Below, piece by piece: positions 43,969 to 55,699 of a stretch of DNA of 62,000 nt. Both the position numbers and the translations under genes were made by a program. Numbering within the stretch: position 1 is the first letter of the stretch; the number at the start of each line of letters is the position of its first letter. Origin of the DNA: Symbiodinium natans (lineage: Eukaryota > Sar > Dinophyceae > Suessiales > Symbiodiniaceae); contig CAJNDS010002841.1 in assembly GCA_905221605.1 (NCBI GenBank), forward strand, positions 1-62,000. Reading direction: 5' to 3'. The notes beneath the pieces are model-generated. The model was not told the DNA's origin, did no database searches, and saw only the letters and a list, made by a program, of their open reading frames with translations.

Positions 43969-46716
43969 TGAGCATGGAGCTCAATGTCTTCTTCGGGGGC
44001 GGTGCCTCAAGCTTGGGAAAGAGGCGGTCACAAGTCCAGAACACCCAAACACGCCCCAATGTGAAACCGGGCAAACTCCTTGCTCAGCACATTCGCAGCT
44101 GCAGCAATATCGACGCGCTAGCTATTGCCAATTTAATTCAGCTACTGCGCAACAACCATTAATTTGGCCCTACTATCCTACCCTGCGACCCTACCACCTT
44201 CAGGCAGTCAAAGCTCGCATCTTGTGCGTCAGGGGCATCACATGATTTTCCCAGCTGGAGTCGACAAAAGTCGACAATGGCAAGGCAAGACGAGGTCTCG
44301 GCAGTTTCCAGCTGAGGGAAAACTTGTTAAATCGCGCCTTGTACCAGACTTCGCAGCTTGCACCGGAGGTCGCTTGGCTGGCCGGTGGGGAGCTCTCCAC
44401 TCCCTGCTCACAGGTTGTGAGAAGCTGTGAGAAGCCGAAGTTGACTTCTACCTGCACTGAGTGCAGCAGACCCGCCGTTATCTGCCCTTCTGCGCTTCAT
44501 TCACTTGGTGCAAAGCCGGCCTTCGCAGTGCTGCTCGTTGGTGGCGCCACCTCACTAGATGCGCGGTTCAGAGGTCGGTGGATGGTAAGTGTTATTTCAA
44601 TCTGAGGTTGAGAACTTCAGAGCTGGTGTTGCTTCAAGGGGTTGGTGTTTATGAGCACGACCTGAACCCCCCACACCTCAAACTCCAAATCCTAACGCCC
44701 GAACCCTAGAACACCGGAGCGGAACCCCCTGAACGCTCTAAACTTGATTTGCTAAGCCCTAAATCCTTACTCCCCACCGGCCCCTGGGTGTTCGGGCACT
44801 GGGCATCTTGGCATAAGCCGGCGCCAAGGGCTCGGCTTTGCCTTTGGTAGGGGGTCCAGAAGTTGGGACTGAGATCGTTCGTTGCAAGTCGGATCCAGAG
44901 TGGTGACCTACTGCGGGTGGACTCGCAGCAATGTCCCCGCACAGGAACAAAGAGCCAAACAGCACACCATCAGCGCGCAAGCATTCATCGAACTCAAGCC
45001 AGAAGTTCACAAACCAGATATGGTACCGTAGGGCCTACGGCTCCAGGCAGAAAGACCCCAAGCCTTCAATGTGATGACAGTCATGTGAGTTCGGGAGGGA
45101 AGAACCGAGAAATTATGAATTGAAAAGGCCTCCTTCTTGCAATTGTGTACCGGAACCCGCGTGCCTTCATCCTCCGCCCTCGCAACAGCGTTTTCGGAAG
45201 GCTCCCTGGGGCAGTGGGCAGTGGCACAATTTTGCAGGGCTTGAGTTTGGGACATTTATGGCCTCAAAAAGCATCTGAAACCTTTTACGCTCGCTGCTGC
45301 TTAGACCTTCTAGGAATGGTGTTCTATGAGGAATGGTATTCTATGCCAGGGAGCTTCTGGCAAGGTAGTGCTTGCAGGTTAAGGAGCTTGGAGCAGCGGT
45401 GGTGGCCCGCGAGCGCGATCCCTCAAAGAAACCTTCGGCCTGCACCGGCAAACCACGGAATCCATGTTTGCCAAGAGGCCGGAAGAGTACCTTGAAACAG
45501 GACTTGTCCAAGGATGTCTGCCTCTTCGGTTGGACATCTGCCGGCTCCCCGAACCTAGGTGCGCATGGAAATTCAACAGGGGATGTGCAGGTGGGGTTTC
45601 TGCTTGTCAGGGATTCAACGTCTGCCACACAAGCGTCGGAACATTGCTGGAACATGCTTGTGGATCACGTGGACTGGTGGACTGCCGCCTAAATTTTGTA
45701 AGTATCAGCGTTTCACTGAAGCCGGGCTAGCAAGGAAGCACTGGTCAAGGCCTCAAAGGCGTCAAACAGTGGTAAGGTGCAGTTGCAACCTGTCGGGGAC
45801 TTTTCTCAGGAATCTTGCGATGTGCATTTAGGCGAATTCGGGTCTTCCTTACGTGTTTAGTTTATGTGGAGCCCGAACCTCCCACCGCAAAGCATCCGAG
45901 CCCCCATGCCTGCAGCCGGGAAGCAGCATCTTCACCTTCGGTGGACTCTCCGGGCTCTCCGGGCCTAGGCTCGCTGGACTCCTCGCTGGACTCAGCGCCT
46001 TTGGCTCGTGAAACCTGAGACGCTTCGAGCCGGGAGAGTGAGAGAGTGAGAGAGAAGCTTCGTGGAGCCTCTTGGAGCTTCGATGGTTCACACGAGGTTG
46101 CAACTTCGTGCGCTCCATGAAACTGGGCCTCCAGCCGAAGCTGAACTAGCTGAGTTCAACCCTGAACACTCCACCCTGAGCCACCCCGCAAGCGCTTGAA
46201 TGTGGCCGCCTCGGGCTGTGGGGCTGCCTGACACGGCGTTGGTTCATCTGGGATTCTGCATCGAGACTCTGAACCCTCTAATGGACCTCACTCTGGGCCC
46301 CCGCCTCGGTGGGCACCAGCATCGCCGGTCCGGGCCTCGAGCGCCGCGGGCTGTCTAGAACTTAGTGTTTGGGGGGCGGTTCAGGTTTAAGGTGCCAAGT
46401 ATTTCCTAACAAGCTCTCAAGCTGAGCCTTTCTTGCGACTTGTGGCCGGGCCCGGCTTTACGAGTGGGTAACCCATGTCTGTCAGCAAGGGCCACGGCAG
46501 CAGAGGGCCCACCCAGATTCCAAAAGACCACAAACACCATTCACTATTCCACATTCCCTCGAACTTTCAACCCCCATTCATATTAACAAACCCTAAAAAC
46601 CCTAAACCCTTGGTGAAGCAAAGTCACGCGGTAGGCTGCGAAGTGATCGTCATCGCTTTGGGCTCAGCTGGTGCGGGCACCACTGGGAGCTGGGACACGC
46701 CGAAGTCGGCCATGAC
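43969..46716 (-). CDS. 42-exon gene, part 2: acidic and Pro/Ser-rich region
   Basis: Exons in gene order: 46628-46716, 46292-46335, 46210-46247, 46069-46140, 45910-46014, 45491-45646, 45372-45439, 45165-45205, 44771-44868, 44521-44550, 44338-44403, 44198-44311, 43969-44005. Phases agree throughout. Readable pieces include MADFGVSQLPVVPAPAEPKA, AMLVPTEAGAQ, AHEVATSCEPSKLQE, GAESSEESSEPRPGEPGEST, RFGEPADVQPKRQTSLDK, EPSENAVARAEDE, PTSGPPTKGKAEPLAPAYAK and SCLAIVDFCRLQLGKSCDAP. The Met at 46713 lies three bases after an AG and could instead be the start of a shorter gene whose mRNA is trans-spliced there. The intron 44312-44337 would be only 26 bases. A GC donor at AGC CAA|GC inside 44338-44403 gives a longer, more believable intron. 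Probably disordered protein; no domain. Confidence 0.6.
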
Positions 46717-46755
46717 CTGCCCAGTTTAGGACATCTAGTTTAAGGACCCTTGTGC

Positions 46756-48113
46756 AAGTCTTCCAAAGCAGACGCTAACATTGCTTTTCGACTCCTCTCC
46801 CTCATTGACTGCCTCCGCAAGTGTCTTTACAAAGGAGCTGACGTCGAACACGTCCTCGCTGGGGCCGAGCAAAGCGCAAGCGTTGGCTGATCAAAGGTTT
46901 GTGGCTCTGACTCCGTAATCCCTACACTGCCGTATGCTCATGCCCAGCAGAGCAGGGCCCAGATTGAAACAGCACCTCGCACGCTCTCAACTGCTTCAAC
47001 TGCTGATGTTCAGGCTCGTGGGCCCGTGATGGCCGCTGGACAACGCACACCTCGAGTCAATAGCTTAGAAGGCGCTCGGCAACATCCGAGTCAGCTCAAT
47101 CCCCTTGCAGGTTCAGAGAGTTTAAAATTGCCTAAGATCCCGCAAAATCAAAATCCATTCATGGCTCCAGGGAAATGTTCTGCAACACGACGTCGGCATC
47201 AGCTGCACCCGGACGTCTCCTGAGGCAAGGCTCGATGCGCCAAGCTGCCTCTACAAGGTGCATCGTGGAATCATATAGCTGTTGGGAGAAGGTGCCACCA
47301 TGTGCCTCCAGAAATACATAGAGGAGGCGGTGTTCTACCTCAATTCCCGGATGGTTCAAATCTGAGTTCTGTGTGGCTGAGCTGGCCTTTTGTAAGCCAG
47401 GGAAAACCAGAATTTACTCTCTGTCTTCCGCATAGCCATTGAAGCTCGAATGTCTTTACAAAGTTCCGCTGTAGAACTCCGCTGTAGGACTCCGATCCTG
47501 CAACAAAGAACCGTTCCTAAGCTGCTGGCTCCTTGCTGATGCCTGGCCGTCAGCAGAGAGCTTGGCCACAAAGCTCTCACCTGCGCACCGGCAAGCACTC
47601 TACAAACGTGTCTGCTGATAAGATGCAGCGATGACATCGTCACAGTGAAGGTGCAACGACAGCTGCCACATGCCACGCTGCGGAGTCGTGGACTGCGCTT
47701 GGATGAGCGACTTGCTTTGGTGCGCTTCTGAACACTGGAACTCCTTTGGGATTCTTCACGGTGAATCAATTACGAGACTCCTTGCAGCCGATACAGTGAG
47801 TCGACTTCAACACGGTAGGCCTTTGCAGTTGACGGCGTACGTTATGATGCCATGGGTCTGTCCCAGCTTCCGAGCCACGGTGTAGAAGGCCTCAGTTCTT
47901 GACAGGCATGTGTTGCCCTATGCCTGCAAGCTGAGGCTTCGTTCGGAACTTTGAGCCCTTTGCCCGGCCATGCGCCTTCTGCTCCAACACCTGAGTGCAC
48001 CCTCACAGCCAGCTAGTTTCTCAGGAAAGCGGCACCCTCCGCAGCGAAGGTGGTGCCGATGGGAAGGTCGGTCCAATCCTCGTGCTTGGCTGTGTTTCTG
48101 GCTTCCGCTCGTC
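46756..48113 (-). CDS. 42-exon gene, part 1 (most 5' exons resolved)
   Basis: Exons in gene order: 48036-48113, 47928-47990, 47821-47890, 47644-47743, 47398-47497, 47249-47338, 47074-47103, 46944-47014, 46756-46858. Pieces include DERKPETQPSTRIGPTFPSA, VLEQKAHGRAKGSKFRTKPQ, AFYTVARKLGQTHGIITYAV, VPVFRSAPKQVAHPSAVHDS, STAELCKDIRASMAMRKTES, VEHRLLYVFLEAHGGTFSQQ and VFDVSSFVKTLAEAVNEGEE. The first exon starts phase 0 after AG, so the true 5' end lies further right. For 47398-47743 a second phase-compatible path exists (exons 47608-47743 and 47460-47497), so this part is less certain. Seven of nine donors here are GC. The pieces look more globular than part 2 but match no family I know. Confidence 0.5.
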
Positions 48114-48429
48114 CTGCTTTGGCTTTCAGGTTTGGTTTTAGGAGTCAAGAGCCCATTGACATTGACATTTTTGGACGACATGCATGCCGAAGCAGGTCAC
48201 GCAGAAAGAGCATACATCTACGTAACACAAGGCATCGACGGTGCTGAAGCCCGACTTGGCAAAGTAACGCAGACAATGAGGCCGGACATGTCGCGTTGCA
48301 GTTTGTCACTTCGCTCCGACGACGGACGAACTACTATAGACGATCACTGTCACCTGAAACTTAGTTCGGCCTTTGCCAAGCGCTTCTAAAGGATAAGGCC
48401 GAGAGATGCATTCCTCAAAGATGTATTCC

Positions 48430-48860
48430 TGCACAGTGCGGGACAATGATAGCCTGATAGCCCGATAGCCTTTACATCATGAAAGTCAAATAGAGGAGGC
48501 GCGCAGTCTTCGCCATCGCTGGGCTCTGTGACAGACTCCTGCAGACACAGCGAACACCGTGGGCAGATCTCAGGCAGTTTAGGGACATCTCTTCGATCAT
48601 GAATCCTGGGGGGCTGGCGGTCTAAGGCTTCATGGATACATATGGCAAAGGTATACTTTTTTCCGTCTGCATCCAAGAACAACACATTCGGCAAGGCAGC
48701 ACTCTCCGGAGCTCTTAGGAGAAGCCCCAGCTTCACCGGGGGCCTCCTCTGCAGCTTCCTCCGCAGCCTCCTCTGCCAAGAGGTAAGGATCAAACCTCAA
48801 ACCAGACCGCAGGTTCCGGCCATTCAGGAGTCCCATGACGCTCAGGGTTGCAGGATGTTC
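48430..48860 (-). CDS. Coding island, minus strand, unrecognised
   Basis: The frame 48386-48793 contains LPNVLFLDADGKKYTFAICI and IHDRRDVPKLPEICPRCSLC. A neighbouring frame contributes MGLLNGRNLRSGL before an AG|GT donor at about 48800 and a Glu/Ala run. The DADGKKYTF strand pattern loosely recalls the first part of a DENN module, but that is too weak to name. Probably upstream exons of the 42-exon gene or of a gene in tandem. Confidence 0.45.
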
Positions 48861-49199
48861 CTCGACCATCAAGAATGGAATGATGCAGCATGGAGAACAA
48901 CAGCCGCGAAGCGTTGCTGTGTCGTCTTGCTGCTCGGATTGCCTGCCAAGCGGAGAATTCCTAAAGTCTAATAAGAACAGAAGGGGGGTAAATCGAATCC
49001 AAGCCTGGACATCAGAGAGAGCACAAACAATCCAGAAACCTGGACCCCTCTCAGAAGTCTCACAACCAACTGTACACCTGGCCCTGCCCACCCTGAAAGC
49101 ATCTGCAGATCTTTGCCTGTTTTCCGCATCTTCTGCCTCGCCTCAGGCGTTTCGCTTAAGCTCCACAGCTTAGGTCTTAGGGTCCTACAACCTATCAGT

Positions 49200-49399
49200 G
49201 AGATTCGGCCACTGCCCCGGTCTGCCCCCTTCCTTTGATTCCAGATCTCGGGCATTTTCGTAAAGCAGGCCCTAGAGCCCCAGATCAGCATAACTTCCGT
49301 CAAGTTTCCGTCCCAGCCGTCACGGCCCAGCAAGGCCTGTTTGTTGAACATCGGGTCTGGCTTCTGCAGGATGGTCAGGGATCGGGGATTGAGGGACAT
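49200..49399 (-). CDS. Coding island, minus strand, unrecognised
   Basis: Reads SLTILQKPDPMFNKQALLGR followed by LTEVMLIWGSRACFTKMPEI with a basic tail. Composition is protein-like and the opposite strand shows no comparable frame. Exon ends not fixed. Confidence 0.45.
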
Positions 49400-49542
49400 T
49401 CACGCACCAAGCATCTGAAAGACATGAAGCAGAATCAAAAAGCTTCTTTCCCACCAGTCCTCGTCGCTCTTGGTCGGAACCGGTGCCTTCGCTAGTCTGC
49501 GTTGCTAACGAGGGTTTGGGTCTGGCTGGGGTGAAGAGTCCA

Positions 49543-49850
49543 CTAACCAATCAAGACCCACCCAGAACCTTTGAGAGCTTTTAAGAACCCTAGCACGTCC
49601 GATGGAGTCTGATATTGGCAATCCGTGCCGGTCGGTGCCTTCGGATCGACCTGCTCCGCCTGCTCCTTGTCGGCTTCCGCTTCCGCTTCCTCCGCACTCT
49701 CCTGTTCCAGGCTAGGAAGTGTAGCATGTACACTGGCAGCCCGAAGCGCTTCCTGCACTTTTTTCTCAAGCAACACTAAGAAAACATCAGTAGCTCGAAG
49801 TGGGCTCAGCGCGTCTCTGCGCCAGAGCTTGCTCCTCTTCCACAGCAATC
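49543..49850 (-). CDS. Coding island, minus strand: Glu/Ala-rich helix
   Basis: Reads VLLEKKVQEALRAASVHATL, then an acidic run SAEEAEAEADKEQAEQ directly before CAG|GTCGAT, a possible donor. If unspliced it continues TPSDVLGFLKALKGSG to a stop at 49543. A coiled coil is likely. Confidence 0.5.
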
Positions 49851-50099
49851 GCTGGGCTGGTGTTGCTTGTCTCTTTCGCCTGCTTGAGCCTGTCATGGGT
49901 CAAGTCTACTCTGTCGCAGAGAATGAACTGAAGGGCCCGGCAAAGTTGGGAACAACTGGCCAAGCTTTGGGTTTAAGCTTATGGCAGCTTGTAGCGGCAT
50001 TGAGATGTATTGAGGTAGCCACCAACACCTTCAAGATGAGACGCATGCCCCTTCTGTTTCAGACAATGCATGAGCAGAATTAGGAGTCGCGCAAGAGGC

Positions 50100-50275
50100 A
50101 AAACACATGGACAGCGAAGCTGCTTTCTTTACAGGGTTCCAGGTGTTGCCGGCACATTTGTGGGACGGGGGCCTCTCACACTTGGCGTATAATGACTTCA
50201 ACCGTTCGGCCAGCTGTGGCGGAAGATTCGTGAGCGTCTCCTCAGCTTGAGGGGAAATGTACCACATCGGACGTG
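50100..50275 (-). CDS. Coding island, minus strand, unrecognised
   Basis: Reads WYISPQAEETLTNLPPQLAE then RLKSLYAKCERPPSHKCAG. Helical, with several Cys. Single small exon presumed. Confidence 0.4.
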
Positions 50276-50859
50276 TCCCAACAGAGAGGCACAACATCCA
50301 TCAGCACTGCATACATGTCAACTTGAAACTCTCCTCAGGCCGAAGTCATTTGGGGTAAACGACCCACCACCCTCTCTGAATGGCCGATCTGGTTAGGCCT
50401 TGTGTTGCTGTGGGCTTCCTTCTACGGCAAGTTCTACCCAAGGCACTCGAGGTTTGGGTCCCTTGAGTACCGATAGTGTAGTCACTATCTCATGCCAGTC
50501 GACCTGCACTCGCCCCCGAGCCGGGCCGTTTAGCGTTCACATTCGACCTGCACTACCCTGAAACCCCTGACCACAAACCCACAAGCACTTGTTGCAGTAC
50601 AGCCGCGGCCCCGCCCTGGATCCTCCGGCAGCGGGCCTCAGTGTGGAGGGGGGGTTGGTTAGTCAAGGTTAGGTTAGGTGTGCCTAGGGTTCAGAGCGGG
50701 GTTTGGGGATTCGTCAGGCCAGCTTCTGCATTGAAAAGACGCGCCAGGCGTCAAGAACAACACGTGTAATCCAAAAACACATAGATGCGAAAGGTTCACA
50801 GGCAGGGGTTGACATGATGAAATATGAAGATGAAGCACTGGCCATGACTGGGTGGGGGA

Positions 50860-51210
50860 GCTAGTGTCATTGTTGCCAGGAGCTCTGATACTCGCATCCG
50901 CCACAAGGAGACACTCGTGAGACTGACCGAAGACCTCTGCCCACAACTCGCTCACACCACCTCACACCCTTCGAATACTAGTAGCCCAGGGAAGTCAATG
51001 TGATGAGCTCTTGGTACATCTTCGAAAGTATGTTCGACACGTTGCTCGCATCCTCGTTCTATCTTTCTCATAGCTCCGAAGAACGCCAAACGAAACGACA
51101 GTTCAGGAGAAACAAAAGCAATGTATTCACTAAGTGGTGGAATTCGTTCTGCATCTGTCGGGTCTCTCCTCACGCCCGAAATGTCATGAGAAAGCAATGC
51201 ACGAATAGTC
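50860..51210 (-). CDS. Coding island, minus strand, unrecognised globular segment
   Basis: The frame 50952-51272 contains RRDPTDAERIPPLSEYIAFV, SPELSFRLAFFGAMRKIERG and VPRAHHIDFPGLLVFEG. After a short gap, another frame at 50885-50932 reads VFGQSHECLLVADASIR after GCAGAG. It alternates hydrophobic strands and charged turns like a folded domain. No family recognised. Confidence 0.5.
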
Positions 51211-51359
51211 TTCAATGCGTGTCCGTTTGCCCAATTCGTCTTGTATTTTGCTTGGTTTCCATGCGAGGCCACTGCTAAAGCTATTTACGTCGGGGATTCA
51301 GGGCTTACCTTACAAGTGTGGAGGCCAGGCCGAGGCGGCCAGCACAGAGCACTCAAAAA

Positions 51360-51530
51360 CCTAGCCGCTGGGCGTAATCTTCGCAACTTGGCTCTGAGAA
51401 GATCGCGAGAACTTCTTGCAGCCGATCTCCGTCTCCGTCCATGGCCAACACGCAAACCGCATGTTCCAAGCCTTGCAAAGCCTCGCCTGTACTGTCTGGG
51501 TCTGCGCGGCTCAGGCGCTGGCACCACCGC
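51360..51530 (-). CDS. Coding island, minus strand, unrecognised
   Basis: Reads ADPDSTGEALQGLEHAVCVL and MDGDGDRLQEVLAIFSEPSC, ending with a stop at 51353. DGDGDRLQEV might suggest an EF-hand loop, but the loop is too short and lacks the 12-residue spacing. A 232-codon plus-strand frame over the same DNA is taken as its shadow. Confidence 0.45.
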
Positions 51531-51784
51531 GTACTCCAGAAGGCTACAAGAAAAGAACAAAGCTTGGACATCAGGGTTTCGGGTTCAGGTTCCTTGCAAC
51601 TTCGCGGCTGAGGACCCAGAGTTTTTGCATGATATTGCATGTACTGCACTTGAACTGGTCAACGGCAGCCTTTGGAGTTATGCAGCTGCCGAGATGCCTG
51701 CACTAGGAGTGAGAGTCGATCCCTGTAGCTGTGTAAGGGTTGGAAGAGGCAGCAGAGGAGACCCACACCTGGTTTTTGTCTGCT

Positions 51785-51860
51785 CCGAGCAATGCGGCGA
51801 CAGATGCTCGACAATCAATTCCAAGATCGTCAGGCGCCAGCTCCGTCCTTCGGACAGAAC
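51785..51860 (-). CDS. Small coding island, minus strand
   Basis: Reads DDLGIDCRASVAALLGADKN directly before CAG|GTGTGG, a good donor. A single exon end; the start is not resolved. Confidence 0.4.
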
Positions 51861-52279
51861 GTGTCACCAAGGAGCTTCTCCAGTCACGGGACTGCGAGCA
51901 CACCACTGTCTCCCAACCACAGCGCCCCCTCATCCTTGACCATGAACCCTGGACTGTGTAGATCGGGTTGGGCGCCGGCGCTAAGTAGGCTTTGCTGGGT
52001 TTGTTGCGAGTTGGGCTTGTCGGGGTTTGGGGGTGTGCTTGGGGTTTTGCAGAAGCTGCTGTGGGAAGACTTGGGTCTTCAGACTTGACCCTGCTACCGC
52101 TGCTAAGATGCTGAATACCTTTGGTATACAAGGCAGCCACATGCCTCGCGGAGCAATCATCAGAAGAATAAACCCAACCAATGACCATAATTCTCACCCT
52201 TGAGGACGATGACACTACAGGTGCGATGCCGCCGATCTGGAAAAATCTTGGAACTTCGACCAGCAAGGGAGAGGCCAAG

Positions 52280-52440
52280 CAGAGAAGAGAGACAGGGAGA
52301 GAGAAGGAGAGAGAAAGAGAAGTGGGATTTCGAGCGGTCCCCAGTTACAAAGCAACTTCAACATCTCCCGTTCAGTTGAGGCATCTGACTGCATTCGGGA
52401 AAAACCCCTGGCATCTGCCGAGACAGCGGTCCGACAAATC
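52280..52440 (-). CDS. Small coding island, minus strand
   Basis: Reads RGFSRMQSDASTEREMLKLL within the frame 52215-52562, after an AG|GGG acceptor-like site at about 52408. A GA-rich repeat follows at 52280-52320. Weak evidence. Confidence 0.3.
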
Positions 52441-53749
52441 TCAGAGACACACCTGCAGCGGAGACAGGAATGCTCTGTGCAAGAACCGAAAATGCACAGC
52501 AGGTCCCAAAAACGATCTACACAGGTCCCTAGGTTTTCGGGAATAAGCAGGACCTTACTCATCGTGCAGGACGTATCTCAGAAAAGGGATGCAGGTTCCC
52601 TACTTACGCAGAACGGCCACTGCCGAACATCCATAGACAAGGAGCCACAACACAACATGCGTGAAGCTGTACGTTGACAGCCCGGAGCGACATAAAGACG
52701 GGAGAGCGGAGCAGCACAGGCCAGCCGACTAAGAGACTGTGGTCAGACATCACGTGAGGCATGGCTGAAGGAATCAGCTTCACTGGCGCCTGACACTTGA
52801 CCCAAACTGCTAACAAGTATCGTGAACCCCTGAGGCCCACCCTGAACCCCACCAAAACCGCTCAAAATCCTGGGTGGAGCACTGGGGACCACTGGGTGTA
52901 TGGCCAGCTTCTTCGACTTGAAATCGTACATCAAGCGGTACCTGGGCGAGCTAGAAAGTCCGATTGGTTCGTCCAGCTAAGAGTTCGGAATGCTGATGTA
53001 CTATGCAACTCTCCTCTAAAGCAACTAAAGAGGTATTGCCACGAATACCAATCTAGTCCCGATCATGACGAACTGAGCATAAACGCAAGGTCGGAAATTG
53101 GTGACTCAATATCCAGCTTCAGGGATTGTCAGTCACAAGGCATCAATGTGGCCGTTTGGCAAGGTTTTGAAGGGGGGCTCTGCTCCGCAAAAGGAAAGTG
53201 AGCAAAACACAGACTATGAAGTTGTATGAAGTGAACCTTCCGATCATGCGGTTTCACTGAGGCGTCCGGCATTCGAGCAGTTCGCAGCTTTCTGCGCTGC
53301 TGTCGCTTCTTGGGCCTTCCAGCGTCTTTCACCGCAAGAAGGGCTATGCAAAGGGATTTTCCGGGTTTGAAGTCCATACTTGCTCGGACGGTGCCCCATT
53401 CCCTAGTCGTCCCGGAGGACGCAAACTTGGAGATTTGACTGTTCCGTTTCTTGGGATGTTGTGCATCGAGGCTAAGTTGCCCAGCACTGCATGATGTGTG
53501 CAGCACTGACCAGCTCTTGCATGTGCCATGTCACTCGTTGCTGCTTTCATGCAAGGCACATCATCATGTGCGCCATTGGCCTCTCCTGAAGCAGCTGTGT
53601 TAATCTGAAACAACGAAGCAGCCTTACAGCTGACAGTGTGCAGACTCATGTCGCGAGCTCACGGCATGCAGCAGCTGCTGACTGCTGATGCAAGAAACAG
53701 AACTGCTGTGAATGCTACCCGAAACCCTTCTCAACCCCAGTCACACCAC

Positions 53750-53975
53750 TTGATTGCGCAGCTCCTCTCCACGAGCTTCGACTCCACGCTGAGCTGCTTG
53801 GATCCTGGCTAGCATTGCCGATTGCTTAGATTGAGGTGCATTGAGGGGTATGGATGTACGACTTTGATGTGCCACAAGCTTGTGACTTGTGACCGGGCTG
53901 GTGGACGCGAGTGACACTATGTTAAGATAATCTTGGAAGGAAGTCTTCGGCGCTGGCGTTTTAATGTCAAACGAA
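53750..53975 (-). CDS. Coding island, minus strand, unrecognised
   Basis: Reads RSFDIKTPAPKTSFQDYLNI, then LARIQAAQRGVEARGEELRN near its end. The helical, charged tail resembles the coiled-coil style of the gene at 38-48 kb. Confidence 0.5.
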
Positions 53976-54124
53976 CGGGATCGCATCACTTCGAGTTCTC
54001 TTCAAAGCCGAAACTTCACACCATCTGGCCACAACTGTCTTCGAGTTAAGGTTTCGGATTAAGTGAAGTCGCGATTCTTGTTGTGCAGGGCCTTTAGGGT
54101 ATCAGGCTTGAGGGTGGATGCCTA

Positions 54125-54210
54125 CTAGAGCCCGGAACTTGCGGCCGGGCTGCTTTAGCAAGGCTTCCTTTTCCTCTGGGGTCATCTCTTCTTTTTTGCC
54201 TGCACATGCC
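54125..54210 (-). CDS. Small coding island, minus strand
   Basis: After GTGCAG|GC the frame reads KKEEMTPEEKEALLKQPGRK. This is an acidic, helical exon with an AG|G acceptor and is clearly protein-like. Confidence 0.45.
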
Positions 54211-54628
54211 ACTGGCAAACCACAAATGTCCTGGAAAAGGGTCCTTAATAGCTATGGTCGCCCATGGACTGCCGCATACCGTATATCGCAACATCTCTTT
54301 CGCCCTCGCATGCGTATCAAGAAAGCACCTTCTTGGCCTTCATCTGCCGCTGCTGCCATCCTCCGCCGGCAACCACTGCATTACTCATTCCAACATACGC
54401 TGACGTGCCCTTAATGGTGAAGTTTCATCCCAACTCCCTCCGACACACGCTCTGACACAAACATCCATGAGCCCTTTAGACCATGGCAAAATGAAAAGCC
54501 GGTCCGGACATCGACGCCCTTTGCTGCAGCCTGGATCTTTGCCAAGGCCGCCTCCTTGGGTTTAGCCAATCAGTGCACGAGATGTTGCGGAAACAGGGAT
54601 TAAACTTGTGCGTGGATGGGCTCCAGGA

Positions 54629-54631
54629 GCA

Positions 54632-54662
<31 letters not shown>
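54629..54662. repeat. (AC)n dinucleotide repeat
   Basis: Roughly 15 AC units in a row. A (GA)n tract of similar kind lies at about 43346-43400. Confidence 0.9.
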
Positions 54663-54839
54663 CAAGGTCTCTCTGCCCGCAGTCACGTATTGCAAAGGCC
54701 TATGAATCAAATGTGTACCTTAGCTACTGTAAGTGAAGTAAGTTAAGCTACAACGAAGTTACAACGATACCGGACACTGCAAGCGCCGCGACACCTGAAC
54801 CCTCCTACCCCAACCTGAACCTTTCACCACAGGGCCTCG

Positions 54840-55190
54840 GGACACAGGACTTTAGTTGTGCTCCTGCAAAGAGAAACTTCGCTTTGCACAAGGCTCCCAG
54901 GTAACCCGACTCGAAAGGGTTGTTGAGCTTAGCCAGCTTTGACTTCAAGAACAGGACTTCGCTCCAACACCGCATGCCATCTTGCTTTCTCAAGTGAGGT
55001 GTCCTCAGAGTGGCATGGAACCGATGGAACAAAAAGTTTTGACGAAGAGGACTTGCATCAGGCAGTAGAGCGTTTCATTCCGGGCAGTGAACAATCGGGG
55101 CTTCAACGTTGCTTGGCATTCAATGCTCAATACACATGACCGCGCCTCCTCTGGAGACAGCTCCGGCATGACACTGTGAGCAGTGCCGCA
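54840..55190 (-). CDS. Coding island, minus strand, probably two exons
   Basis: Upstream piece (about 55010-55180): LSPEEARSCVLSIECQATLK and RNETLYCLMQVLFVKTFCSI. Downstream piece (about 54840-55000): GMRCWSEVLFLKSKLAKLNN and PFESGYLGALCKAKFLFAG. The second runs to an AG|GA-like site at about 54864. Family unknown. Confidence 0.5.
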
Positions 55191-55597
55191 AGCGCTTTGC
55201 GGCCACTCCCAACCACAAAGTCTCAAATTTGCGTGAGCTATCCTATCCGTCCCGTGCTGAGATGCGCGTCTTGTGTGAAGGCTGCAGTCTCTACAACCAC
55301 AGAACTGCTGGTGTTTACCGCAGGATGTTGGATACAAGAAAATGGTCCGCGACAAGACTGCGGATGCCATCTACCCATTTGCTCGAGCCAGAGCCCTTGA
55401 TTTGAGCCATTAGGGTTTTCGATTAGGGTTTAGGGCTTGAGGCTCAGAGGTTTAATTATTTTAGGGTTAGGGCTTAGGCTGAACTCATTCACTCAACCGG
55501 GGGGGGGGGGTGCTCCTCACTGGTCAGGGGGTCACCGCTGCGCGTTCTTGTTTTTGTTGCGCGGTCCTGGCCTTGTTGCATGAGAAGAGAGAGGGAG

Positions 55598-55650
55598 AGG
55601 AGAGAGAGAGAGCGACAGACAGAGAGAGACAGAGACAGGAAGAATGGAGG
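55598..55650. repeat. GA-rich short repeat
   Basis: GAGAGAGAGCGACAGACAGAGAGAGACAGAG, a short impure purine tract close to a G-run at 55498-55510. Confidence 0.7.
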
Positions 55651-55699
55651 AAGAACAAAACACAAGACGTCTCAACCGCTTTCCAAGACAACCACAACC

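Noticed and set aside
45369-45593. Plus-strand exon candidate with good splice sites
   Set aside because: The minus strand over the same bases gives two exons that fit the chain on both sides.
47970-48389. Plus-strand ORF with a protein-like tail
   Set aside because: It overlaps two exons of the minus-strand chain, but the 48115-48389 part stays unresolved and could be a real plus-strand piece.
51241-51939. 232-codon plus-strand ORF
   Set aside because: No domain; the minus strand has more protein-like exons at 51360-51530 and 51785-51860.
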